DNA of 5,429 nt from Pseudomonadota bacterium (GTDB lineage: Bacteria; Pseudomonadota; Gammaproteobacteria; Steroidobacterales; Steroidobacteraceae). Positions within the stretch are counted from its first letter, which is position 1; every line of letters begins with the position of its first letter. The stretch lies in assembly GCA_021808035.1 (NCBI GenBank), contig JAKBCG010000189.1:1-5429 (forward strand). The letters run 5' to 3'. The position numbers and the translations under genes were made by a program. Below are positions 1 through 5,429 of the stretch, piece after piece. The notes beneath the pieces were generated by a model, which was not told where the DNA came from, made no database searches, and saw nothing but the letters and a program-made list of their open reading frames with translations.

Positions 1-624
1 GACGCGCTGACCGCGGGCCTCGTGAACCTCGAGCGGCACGTCGACAACGTCCGCAATCACTACGGCCTGCCCTGCGTCGTGTCGATCAACCACTTCGCGA
101 ACGACACCGACGCGGAGGTGGCGCTGCTGCGCAAGGCGATCGAGAAGCGCGGCGCGCCGGTCGTGCTCGCGCGTCACTGGGCCGAGGGCGGCAAGGGCGC
201 GAAGGACCTCGCCGAGACCGTCGTGAAGATGGTCGAGTCCGGATCGTCGAAGTTCCGCTTCGTCTACCCCGACGAGGCGAGCCTCTGGGACAAGATGACC
301 GCGGTCGCGACCAAGATCTACGGCGCCGCCGAGGTCCACGCCGACTCGAAGGTCCGCGAGCGCATCCGCCGCCTGGAAGAGGAGGGCTACGGACGCTACC
401 CGATCTGCGTCGCGAAGACCCAGTACTCGTTCTCGACCGACCCGAAGCTGCGTGGCGCCCCGAGCGGGCATGTGATCACGGTGCGCGAGGTGCGTCTGTC
501 CGCCGGCGCCGAGTTCATCGTGATGATCTGCGGCGACATCATGACGATGCCGGGCCTGCCGCGCGTCCCCTCGGCCGACCGGATCGACATCGGCCCGGAC
601 GGCCAGGTCGTCGGGTTGTTCTGA
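1..624 (+). CDS. fhs: Formate--tetrahydrofolate ligase (10-formyl-THF synthetase), C-terminal part
   Basis: Cytosolic enzyme of one-carbon metabolism that joins formate to tetrahydrofolate, using ATP, to give 10-formyl-THF. The frame is open from base 1, so the gene starts left of the window. The 207 residues present are a bit over a third of the roughly 555-residue family length. Family signatures are clear: YGLPCVVSINHFANDTDAE near the start, VYPDEASLWDKM followed by TKIYGA in the middle, PICVAKTQYSFSTDPKLRGAP, and the closing GDIMTMPGLPRVPSADRIDI...GLF. The protein ends at the usual VGLF terminus with TGA at 622-624, so the C-terminus is intact. The ATP-binding P-loop lies upstream and cannot be assessed. 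A GTG at 22 is internal and not a start. The next frame on this strand overlaps the stop codon. The neighbouring Mo-enzyme operon is convergent and functionally unrelated as far as I can tell. Confidence 0.96.
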   Translation, partial: DALTAGLVNLERHVDNVRNHYGLPCVVSINHFANDTDAEVALLRKAIEKRGAPVVLARHWAEGGKGAKDLAETVVKMVESGSSKFRFVYPDEASLWDKMTAVATKIYGAAEVHADSKVRERIRRLEEEGYGRYPICVAKTQYSFSTDPKLRGAPSGHVITVREVRLSAGAEFIVMICGDIMTMPGLPRVPSADRIDIGPDGQVVGLF

Positions 625-728
625 TGTCCGTGCGCCGCGGCTCCCGTCGCCGTCTCGCGATCACGCTCGCCGCCGTAGCGAGCCTCGTGGGCGGCGGCGC
701 GACCGCGGCGGCGCCGATCAGGCTTTAG
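624..728 (+). pseudogene. Orphan signal-peptide ORF, possibly the stump of an exported-protein gene
   Basis: A 34-codon frame starts with ATG at 624-626, overlapping the fhs TGA by one base, and ends with TAG at 726-728. What is seen is an Arg-rich n-region (MSVRRGSRRR), a hydrophobic core (LAITLAAVASLVGG) and an Ala-rich ATAAAP stretch suited to signal peptidase I. Only a few residues follow before the stop, so as it stands there is no mature protein. Third codon positions are mostly G or C, as in a real gene of this genome. The last 11 bases overlap the 3' end of the convergent iorB-like gene, which covers everything downstream. I infer a truncated gene whose body was lost when the present neighbour arrived. 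A chance frame, or a tiny peptide translated by coupling to fhs, cannot be excluded. No good Shine-Dalgarno sequence is visible. Confidence 0.35.
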
Positions 729-2838
729 CGGCCGCCGCGAGCGCGTCCTTCACCCGCACCTGCGTGATCGGCAGCCGGTAGAAGCGCACCCCGGTCGCGT
801 CGAACACCGCGTTCGCGACCACGGCGCCGGTCGTCGTGATCGCCGGCTCCCCGCCGCCCTGCGGCGCGAGCGCGTCGTTCTTGAGCAGGATCGTCTCGAT
901 CCGCGGGACCCAGGAGAACCGCGGAATCCGGTAGGTCCCGAAGTTTCGATCGAGAATGTTGCCGCCGAGAAAGTGCAGCTCTTCGGCGAGCGTGTACCCG
1001 AGGCCCATCGTGAGCCCGCCATCGATCTGCATCTTCGCGCCCTCCGGGTTCACGACGACGCCCATGTCCTGCGCACAGACGAGCCGGTCGACGATCACCC
1101 GCCCGCTCGCCGCATCCACCCGGACCGAAGCCGCGGTCGCGACACAGGTTCCCGCGTCGATGTTGCACGCGATGCCTTGCCCGTGCCGGGTCGGCGCGGG
1201 CCCGCTCTGCCAGCCGAACGCCTTCGCGACCGCCTCGAGCGTGCGGCGCAGCCGCGGCTCGACGACGTTGCGCAGGCGGAATTCGAGCGGGTCCTGCCCG
1301 AGCGCCGCCGCCATCAGGTCGATCTGCGACTCGCGCGCCCACACGTTCATGTTCGCGCCCGGCGCGCGCCACGGGCCGACCGCGAACGGGTGGATGTCCG
1401 GGCCGTTCCTTGCCGCGACGATCCGCTCGTTCGCACTCGCATAGATCGGCGCCGCGCCCCGCGGACCGGCGCCGAACACCGCGTAGTCCCACAGCGCGAT
1501 CCGCCCGGAGGGGTCCGCGGCCGAGTCGACCTCGACGACCGCGGCCGGGTCGAACGTGTCGTAGAAGAACTCCTCCTCGCGCGTCCACTCGACCATCACC
1601 GGGCGTCCGGTCAACTGCGCGAGCCGGGCCGCCTCGAGCACCTGCTGACCGGCGATCTTCCCGCCGAACCCGCCGCCGACGAACGGCGTGATCACGCGCA
1701 CCGCGTCGCGCCGCAATCCGAGCATCTCGGCGACGTGGTCACGGGTCGGGAACGGCGTCTGGGTCGATGCCCAGACCGTCGCGCGCCCGTCCTTGACCTC
1801 GGCGAGCGCGGTATGCGGCTCCATCGGCGCGTGGGCGACGTAGCCCTTGTGGAACACCGAACGGATCCGATGCGGCGCGCGCTCGCGCGCGGCGTCGACG
1901 TCGCCGTGTTTCGCGATCTCGTCCGGCGTACCGCCGACCGCGACCAGGTGGGCGAAGATGCTGTCCGAATCGACCGTGGCCGCGGGCTCCGACCAATCCG
2001 CCCGGATCGCCTGGACCGCGACCGCGGCGGCCTGCGGATCCGGATGCAGCGCCGCGATCATCCCCTGGTGCTGCACGATCCGTGCGCCGGGTACCCGCGC
2101 GGCGGCCGAGGTGTCGATGCGCATCAGGATCGCGCCGTGCATCGGCGGTCGCAGCAGCCGCGCGTACAGCATTCCGGGCAGGCGCAGATCGCCGGCGTAC
2201 TTCGCCGCCCCGGTGACCTTCGCGGGCCCGTCGAGCCGCGCGACCGGGTCGCCGATCACCGTGAACTCGTTCGGCGTGCGCAGCGGGACGCGCCGGTCGA
2301 CGATGCGCAGGATCTTCGCGCCGCCCGCGAGATCCGCGTAGGTCACGCGCCGCGACGGCGCGCCGATCACCGACACGACCCCATCCTGCACCGTGAGCGC
2401 GGTCCGCGGCGCGCCGAGGCGCTTGGCGGCGAGCCCGAGTAGCGCCGACCTCGCCTTCGCGCCCGCTTCACGCAACGCCGGGCCGAACACCCGGGTCGTC
2501 AAGGAGCCGAACGTGCCGGCGTCCGGCGGGCACGACTGCGTATCGCCCATCACCATGTCGACCATCGCGATGCCGACGCCGAGTTCCTCGGCGAGCATCT
2601 GCGCGAGCGAGGTCATCACGCCCTGGCCCATCTCGATCTTGCCGGAGAACACCGTCACGCGACCGTCGCGGCCGATCCGCAGGTAGGCGTTCAGGTCCTC
2701 CGGATACGCGAACTCCCGCTCCCGCTTCAGCGCGTATCGCGCCCCGAAGCCGATCAGCGCGACCACGACGCCGCCGCCCGCGATCTGCAGGAACCGGCGT
2801 CGGTTGAAGCCCACGCCGCCGCCCTGCTCGCCGTTCAT
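718..2838 (-). CDS. iorB: Molybdopterin-binding large subunit of an isoquinoline 1-oxidoreductase-type Mo hydroxylase
   Basis: Catalytic subunit (706 residues) of a xanthine oxidase-family enzyme that binds the molybdenum cofactor and hydroxylates a heterocycle or aldehyde with oxygen from water. The N-terminus carries a Tat motif (NRRRFLQ, residues 12-18) and a hydrophobic stretch to about residue 32. No clear AxA cleavage site follows, so it may stay membrane-anchored. Further landmarks are EMGQGVMTSLAQMLAEELG, the YAGDLRLPGMLYARLLRPP segment, HAPMEPHTA, the cofactor motif GGGFGGK at 388-394, GPWRAPGANMN, and the GGGE motif with probable catalytic Glu664. All expected key residues are present. 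The length is slightly short for IorB-like proteins but unbroken. The start is set by GAGGAGG just upstream and the Tat motif; the frame stays open further upstream but there overlaps the small-subunit gene. Stop TGA is at 718-720. With no FAD-subunit gene beside it, the two-subunit IorAB type fits best. The substrate is unknown; xanthine and nicotinate are less likely. Confidence 0.93.
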   Translation of the reverse strand: MNGEQGGGVGFNRRRFLQIAGGGVVVALIGFGARYALKREREFAYPEDLNAYLRIGRDGRVTVFSGKIEMGQGVMTSLAQMLAEELGVGIAMVDMVMGDTQSCPPDAGTFGSLTTRVFGPALREAGAKARSALLGLAAKRLGAPRTALTVQDGVVSVIGAPSRRVTYADLAGGAKILRIVDRRVPLRTPNEFTVIGDPVARLDGPAKVTGAAKYAGDLRLPGMLYARLLRPPMHGAILMRIDTSAAARVPGARIVQHQGMIAALHPDPQAAAVAVQAIRADWSEPAATVDSDSIFAHLVAVGGTPDEIAKHGDVDAARERAPHRIRSVFHKGYVAHAPMEPHTALAEVKDGRATVWASTQTPFPTRDHVAEMLGLRRDAVRVITPFVGGGFGGKIAGQQVLEAARLAQLTGRPVMVEWTREEEFFYDTFDPAAVVEVDSAADPSGRIALWDYAVFGAGPRGAAPIYASANERIVAARNGPDIHPFAVGPWRAPGANMNVWARESQIDLMAAALGQDPLEFRLRNVVEPRLRRTLEAVAKAFGWQSGPAPTRHGQGIACNIDAGTCVATAASVRVDAASGRVIVDRLVCAQDMGVVVNPEGAKMQIDGGLTMGLGYTLAEELHFLGGNILDRNFGTYRIPRFSWVPRIETILLKNDALAPQGGGEPAITTTGAVVANAVFDATGVRFYRLPITQVRVKDALAAAAKA

Positions 2839-3320
2839 TGCGCCTCCTCGGCCGCCGCGCCCTGCGCCGCGACCGACTCGATCGCCGCGAGGATGCGTTG
2901 ATGCGCGCCGCAGCGGCACAGGTGTCCTTCGAGGGCCTGGACGGTCTGCTCGCGCGAGGGATGCGGATTCGACCGCAGCAGCGCGACCGCGCCGAGCAGC
3001 ATCCCCGAGGTGCAGTATCCGCACTGGAACGCGCCGTGATCGATGAACGCCTGTTGCAACGGATGCAGCACGCCGCCGCTCGCGAGACCCTCGACGGTGG
3101 TCACCGCGTGACCGTCGATCGCGCCGACCGGTGTGATGCAGGAACGGATCGGCGCGTCGTCGAGCAGCACCGTGCAGGCGGCGCAATAACCGACGCCGCA
3201 ACCGGTCTTCGCGCCGGTCAAACCCAGGTCGTCGCGCAGCACGACCAGGAGCGCGCGCGCATCGTCGATCTCGAGGGTTCGCTCGACGCCGTTCAGCCGA
3301 AAGGTGAGCGCGCGCATCAT
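2835..3320 (-). CDS. iorA: [2Fe-2S] small subunit of the Mo hydroxylase
   Basis: Electron-transfer subunit of 161 residues, the normal length for this family. The N-terminal plant-type ferredoxin domain (about 1-75) has Cys41, Cys46, Cys49 and Cys61 in the CxxxxCxxC plus distal Cys pattern (CGVGYCAAC...SC). The C-terminal helical domain has Cys100-Gly-Tyr-Cys103 and Cys135-Arg-Cys137 (LCRCGAHQRI), which hold the second cluster next to the molybdenum cofactor. All eight ligands are present. It should pass electrons from the large subunit to an outside acceptor; IorAB-type enzymes commonly use cytochromes, which is family knowledge not visible here. There is no signal peptide of its own, so if exported it would ride with the Tat-signalled partner. 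It is first in the operon; its TGA (2835-2837) overlaps the partner's ATG, indicating translational coupling. Two ATGs sit in tandem at the start; I chose the first, 9 bases after an AGGA. Confidence 0.95.
   Translation of the reverse strand: MMRALTFRLNGVERTLEIDDARALLVVLRDDLGLTGAKTGCGVGYCAACTVLLDDAPIRSCITPVGAIDGHAVTTVEGLASGGVLHPLQQAFIDHGAFQCGYCTSGMLLGAVALLRSNPHPSREQTVQALEGHLCRCGAHQRILAAIESVAAQGAAAEEAQ
2843..2849 (-). promoter_or_regulatory. Ribosome binding site of the large subunit gene
   Basis: On the minus strand the last codons of the small subunit read GAGGAGG, 4 bases before the ATG at 2838. This is nearly the full anti-Shine-Dalgarno complement. It decides the start just before the Tat motif, although the same frame stays open for another 171 codons upstream. 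Confidence 0.75.
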
Positions 3321-3329
3321 GGGGAACGA

Positions 3330-3333
3330 TCCT
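3330..3333 (-). promoter_or_regulatory. Ribosome binding site of the small subunit gene
   Basis: The minus strand reads AGGA, then 9 bases, then ATG ATG (3320 downwards). The spacing favours the first ATG, though the second would change the protein by only one residue. I could not find a convincing -35/-10 pair for this operon in the 137-base divergent region. Confidence 0.55.
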
Positions 3334-3373
3334 ACTCAAAGAGACCCGCACAAATCCATCGGCGTGACCCGCG

Positions 3374-3391
3374 GTGGCGTCGCACCGCCAC
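3374..3391. repeat. Inverted repeat GTGGCG-N6-CGCCAC in the divergent intergenic region
   Basis: A perfect 6-base inverted repeat with a 6-base spacer (TCGCAC) lies between the two divergent transcription units. It covers part of the place where a -35 box for the rightward promoter would sit, which would suit an operator. In such GC-rich DNA a 6-base repeat can arise by chance, and I do not recognise it as the site of any known regulator. Confidence 0.3.
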
Positions 3392-3408
3392 GCAGGCCGG
3401 AGCGATTT

Positions 3409-3417
3409 TGGTATAGT
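3409..3417 (+). promoter_or_regulatory. Extended -10 promoter element for the small exported protein and receptor
   Basis: TGG followed by TATAGT (3412-3417) matches the extended -10 form TGnTATAAT with one mismatch in the hexamer. It stands out in very GC-rich surroundings. No good -35 hexamer lies 16-18 bases upstream, which is tolerated for extended -10 promoters. Transcription would start near 3424, giving a leader of about 35 bases before the ATG at 3458. That also excludes the earlier in-frame ATG at 3374 as a start from this promoter. Confidence 0.5.
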
Positions 3418-3457
3418 GCGCGGTCAGGTCAACTCCCGGACCGTCCGTCCCGACCGC

Positions 3458-3772
3458 ATGAAAGCCACGCTCCGATCGATCGCGCTGCTGTCCTCGCTGC
3501 TGTTCGCGCAGCAAGGCGCGATCGTGCACGAACTCGGCCACGTGACCGCGTGGATGCGCGCGGTCACCGAGGTCGGCCCCGGTCATCGGGCCGAGAAGCC
3601 CTGCGCGCTGTGTCCGGTCTACGCGCAGGCCGTCACGCCGGCGTGCAGCCACCCGTATCCGCGCCCGCGGCTCACGCATGCGACCCCCGACCGGACCTCC
3701 GCCCCACTCCTCGCATCCATCGGCACGGCCGCGCCACGGCCGCGCAGCCGCGGCCCGCCCACCTTCGGCTGA
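3458..3772 (+). CDS. Small exported His/Cys protein preceding a TonB-dependent receptor
   Basis: A 104-residue protein of unproven function. It starts MKATLRS, followed by a hydrophobic segment (about 8-17, IALLSSLLFA), so it is probably exported or membrane-anchored. Next come HELGH (24-28), His43, CALC (Cys49 and Cys52) and a CSH (Cys63 to His65). The tail is rich in Pro and Arg and ends RSRGPPTFG. From memory, small proteins with a QQ/HxxxH segment, a CxxC centre and a closing R-x-P-P often sit just before TonB receptors, and some are labelled DUF2946-like; I could not confirm membership. The His/Cys residues suggest metal or redox binding. HELGH looks like a zinc-protease HExxH, but the protein is too small and lacks a protease fold context. 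The frame extends up to 3374, but 3458 gives a signal-like N-terminus downstream of the likely promoter. The start has no clear Shine-Dalgarno sequence. The receptor gene follows after 88 bases on the same strand. Confidence 0.7.
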   Translation: MKATLRSIALLSSLLFAQQGAIVHELGHVTAWMRAVTEVGPGHRAEKPCALCPVYAQAVTPACSHPYPRPRLTHATPDRTSAPLLASIGTAAPRPRSRGPPTFG

Positions 3773-3774
3773 CC

Positions 3775-3789
3775 TCGTTCCACGAACGA
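3775..3789. repeat. Inverted repeat TCGTTC-CAC-GAACGA just after the small gene
   Basis: A perfect 6-base inverted repeat with a 3-base spacer begins 3 bases after the TGA at 3770-3772. It could be a small hairpin or an operator half-way to the receptor gene. It has no T-tract behind it, so it does not look like an intrinsic terminator. Further short palindromes follow in the same gap (GTGCGCAC at 3809-3816, CGCGGCCGCG at 3818-3827). Confidence 0.35.
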
Positions 3790-3847
3790 TCCCTCGCGGG
3801 AGCCCGCCGTGCGCACGCGCGGCCGCGTCCCGCCGTCAACCGTTGCC

Positions 3848-3852
3848 AGGAG
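3848..3852 (+). promoter_or_regulatory. Ribosome binding site of the TonB-dependent receptor
   Basis: AGGAG lies 8 bases before the ATG at 3861, which is near-ideal spacing. It fixes the receptor start, which also gives a sound signal peptide. Confidence 0.8.
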
Positions 3853-3860
3853 TGTGTTCG

Positions 3861-5429
3861 ATGCACCGCCATTCCCTTGCGGTCGCGGCCTATGGTCTCG
3901 CCGCGATCGCCTGCGCCTCGTTCCGGATCCCCGCCCGCGCGGCGGCAGCCGGATCGCCCCCCGAACTCGGGGCGATCGTCGTGACCGCCTCCCATCTCGG
4001 TCCCGATCGCGCACGCATCCCGACGCGCATCGGCGCATCGAGCTATACCTTCGATTCACGGGCGATCGCCGGCGCCCCCGGCGGGGACAACGCCCTGTTG
4101 AACCAGGTGATCCTGCAGGCGCCGGACGTGGCCCAGGACTCCTTCGGCCAGATCCACGTCCGCGGCGAGCACAACGGCGTGCAGTACCGGATCAACGGGA
4201 TCGTGCTGCCCGAGGGCGTCAGCGCTTTCGGGCAGGTGCTCGACCCGCGGCTGATCTCCTCGGTGAGCCTGATCACCGGCACGCTGCCGGCGCAGTACGG
4301 TCTCGACACCGCCGGCATCATCGACATCCGCACGAAGAGCGGCGCCGAGGTGCACGGCGGCGCCGTGTCGCTCTACGGCGGCAGCCACGGCACCGTGCAG
4401 CCGAGCATCGATGCCGCCGGCAGCGTGGGCTCGCTCAGCTATTTCGTCGCCGGCGACATGCTGCGCAGCGACCTCGGGATCGAGTCGCCGGATGGCCGGT
4501 CGAATCCGATCCACGATCACACGACGCAGTACCACGGCTTCGGCTACTTCGAGGACGCCCTGGACACCCATGATCGCGTCGCGCTGCTGGTCGGCAGCTC
4601 GATCGGCAAGTTCCAGATACCGAACCTGGACGGCGAACAACCGCCGCTCGGACTCAGCGTGTACGGGCAAACCACGTTCCCGAGCGCCGCGTTGAACGAG
4701 AACCAGCGCGAGATCACCCATTTCGGCGCGCTCAGCTGGCTGCACCGCGCGGGCCCGCTGCACCTGCGCACGTCGCTGGTCGCGCGCTACTCGAGCCTGA
4801 CGTTCGAGCCCGATCCGATCGGCGATCTGCTCTACAACGGGATCGCGCAGAGCGCGTACAAACGCAACGTCGCCTATGCGCTGCAGTCGGATGCGAGCTG
4901 GCGGCTCGACCGGGCGCACACCCTGCGCGCCGGACTGTTCGTGCAGGACGACCGGTCCACGAGCGACACCACCTCGCTCGTGCTGCCGACCAACGCGGCC
5001 GGTGCGCCGCAGGGCGACGTTCCGCTCACGATCGTCGACAACGGCGCGAAGACCGAGCGGATCGAGAGTCTCTACGTCCAGGACGAATGGCGGCTCCTCG
5101 AGCGGCTGACGCTGAACTACGGCCTGCGTTACGACCGGTTCACCGCCTATGCGAGCGGCAACCAGGTGAGTCCGCGCGCGAATCTCGTGTGGCGGGTGTC
5201 GGCGAAGACCACGCTGCACGCCGGTTATGCCCGATACTTCTCGCCGCCGCCGTTCGAACTCGTCGGGGCGAGCGATCTCGCGCCGTTCGTGAACACGACC
5301 GCCGCGCCGCTCTCTCCCGGTGACACCCCGCCGCAGGCGGAGCGGGCGAACGACTACGACGTCGGCGTGTCACAAGCCGTGACCCGGCGCGTGCGCGTCG
5401 CCGTCGACACCTATTACAAGCAGTCCGTG
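3861..5429 (+). CDS. TonB-dependent outer-membrane receptor, N-terminal part
   Basis: Outer-membrane active transporter energised by TonB-ExbB-ExbD. The 523 codons present run off the right edge; whole receptors usually have 650-800 or more residues, so the barrel is incomplete. In order: a signal peptide with a hydrophobic core (about 6-21) and an Ala-rich cleavage region (ARAAAA, 25-30); a TonB box (IVVTAS, 39-44); and a plug domain (about 50-160) with NQVILQAPDVAQDSFGQIHVRGEHNGVQYRINGIVLPEG..., LDPRLISSVSLITGTLPAQYG and IIDIRTKSG (154-161). Barrel strands follow, such as GFGYFEDALDTHDRVALLVGSS, SLYVQDEWRLLERLTLNYGLRYDRF and ARYFSPPPFE. No carboxypeptidase-regulatory or FecR-signalling domain precedes the plug, so a SusC or sigma-signalling type is unlikely. 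A His-rich stretch (HDHTTQYH, 218-225) lies early in the barrel. The substrate is unknown; the upstream His/Cys protein hints at a metal or metal chelate. The start is set by AGGAG 8 bases upstream. Confidence 0.94.
   Translation, partial: MHRHSLAVAAYGLAAIACASFRIPARAAAAGSPPELGAIVVTASHLGPDRARIPTRIGASSYTFDSRAIAGAPGGDNALLNQVILQAPDVAQDSFGQIHVRGEHNGVQYRINGIVLPEGVSAFGQVLDPRLISSVSLITGTLPAQYGLDTAGIIDIRTKSGAEVHGGAVSLYGGSHGTVQPSIDAAGSVGSLSYFVAGDMLRSDLGIESPDGRSNPIHDHTTQYHGFGYFEDALDTHDRVALLVGSSIGKFQIPNLDGEQPPLGLSVYGQTTFPSAALNENQREITHFGALSWLHRAGPLHLRTSLVARYSSLTFEPDPIGDLLYNGIAQSAYKRNVAYALQSDASWRLDRAHTLRAGLFVQDDRSTSDTTSLVLPTNAAGAPQGDVPLTIVDNGAKTERIESLYVQDEWRLLERLTLNYGLRYDRFTAYASGNQVSPRANLVWRVSAKTTLHAGYARYFSPPPFELVGASDLAPFVNTTAAPLSPGDTPPQAERANDYDVGVSQAVTRRVRVAVDTYYKQSV

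Noticed and set aside
624..728. Intrinsic terminator between fhs and the convergent operon
   Set aside because: GC-rich palindromes such as CCGCGG and GGCGCC occur, but no hairpin with a following T-tract on either strand.
973..2442. Long open frame on the plus strand antisense to the large subunit gene, about 490 codons
   Set aside because: It is very rich in Arg, Asp and His with no recognisable domain, and lies opposite a well-supported gene. This is the usual mirror-frame effect of high GC.
2839..3351. Possible N-terminal extension of the large subunit by 171 codons
   Set aside because: The extension is an Arg-rich shadow of the small-subunit gene. The ATG at 2838 has a strong ribosome site and is followed by the Tat motif.
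3527..3541. HELGH read as a zinc metalloprotease HExxH site
   Set aside because: The protein has only 104 residues, the motif directly follows the signal-like segment, and there is no third ligand or protease domain. The His residues fit a small metal-binding protein better.
3773..3860. Cobalamin riboswitch before the receptor, suggested by GCCAGGAG
   Set aside because: The gap is only 88 bases, too short for the roughly 200-base element, and the other conserved boxes are missing. The AGGAG is simply the ribosome site.
3861..3914. Cys18 of the receptor as a lipoprotein cleavage site (LAAIAC)
   Set aside because: The -3 position is Ala, the lipobox is poor, and an Ala-rich signal peptidase I region follows at 25-30. 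Receptors of this class are not normally lipidated.
4056..5219. Long open frame on the minus strand antisense to the TonB receptor, about 390 codons
   Set aside because: Low-complexity composition rich in Arg, Ala and Val, with no family motif. The plus strand carries a continuous receptor with clear plug and barrel motifs.

Overview
This high-GC window, with strong G/C preference at third codon positions, comes from a Gram-negative bacterium. The evidence is a TonB-dependent outer-membrane receptor and a Tat-signalled molybdenum enzyme. A proteobacterium is the most likely source. I cannot name the genus from the sequence.

Layout: (1) 1-624, plus strand: the C-terminal 207 codons of formate--tetrahydrofolate ligase (fhs), cut by the left edge. 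(2) 624-728, plus strand: a 34-codon frame that reads as a clean signal peptide and almost nothing else. Its start overlaps the fhs stop, and it runs into the tail of the convergent gene, so it may be the stump of a lost secreted-protein gene. (3) 718-3320, minus strand: a two-gene operon for a molybdenum hydroxylase of the isoquinoline 1-oxidoreductase type. The small [2Fe-2S] subunit (iorA-like) comes first and the large molybdopterin subunit (iorB-like, with a Tat signal) second, with a 4-base stop/start overlap. (4) 3321-3457: a divergent intergenic region with a good extended -10 element facing right and a short inverted repeat. (5) 3458-3772, plus strand: a small exported protein of 104 residues with His and Cys motifs. 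(6) 3773-3860: a leader rich in short palindromes, ending in a strong Shine-Dalgarno sequence. (7) 3861-5429, plus strand: the first 523 codons of a TonB-dependent receptor, open at the right edge.

How the parts relate: Fhs is cytosolic one-carbon metabolism and is probably unrelated to the rest. The iorAB pair should oxidise an aldehyde or N-heterocycle by water-derived hydroxylation and pass electrons through its iron-sulfur clusters to a periplasmic or membrane acceptor. The small His/Cys protein and the receptor probably form one transport unit, perhaps for a metal chelate, but the substrate cannot be read from the sequence. Whether the divergent Mo enzyme and the transport unit share regulation is open.

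Nothing here proves a new system. The best leads are the small HELGH/CxxC protein coupled to the receptor, and the orphan signal peptide after fhs.
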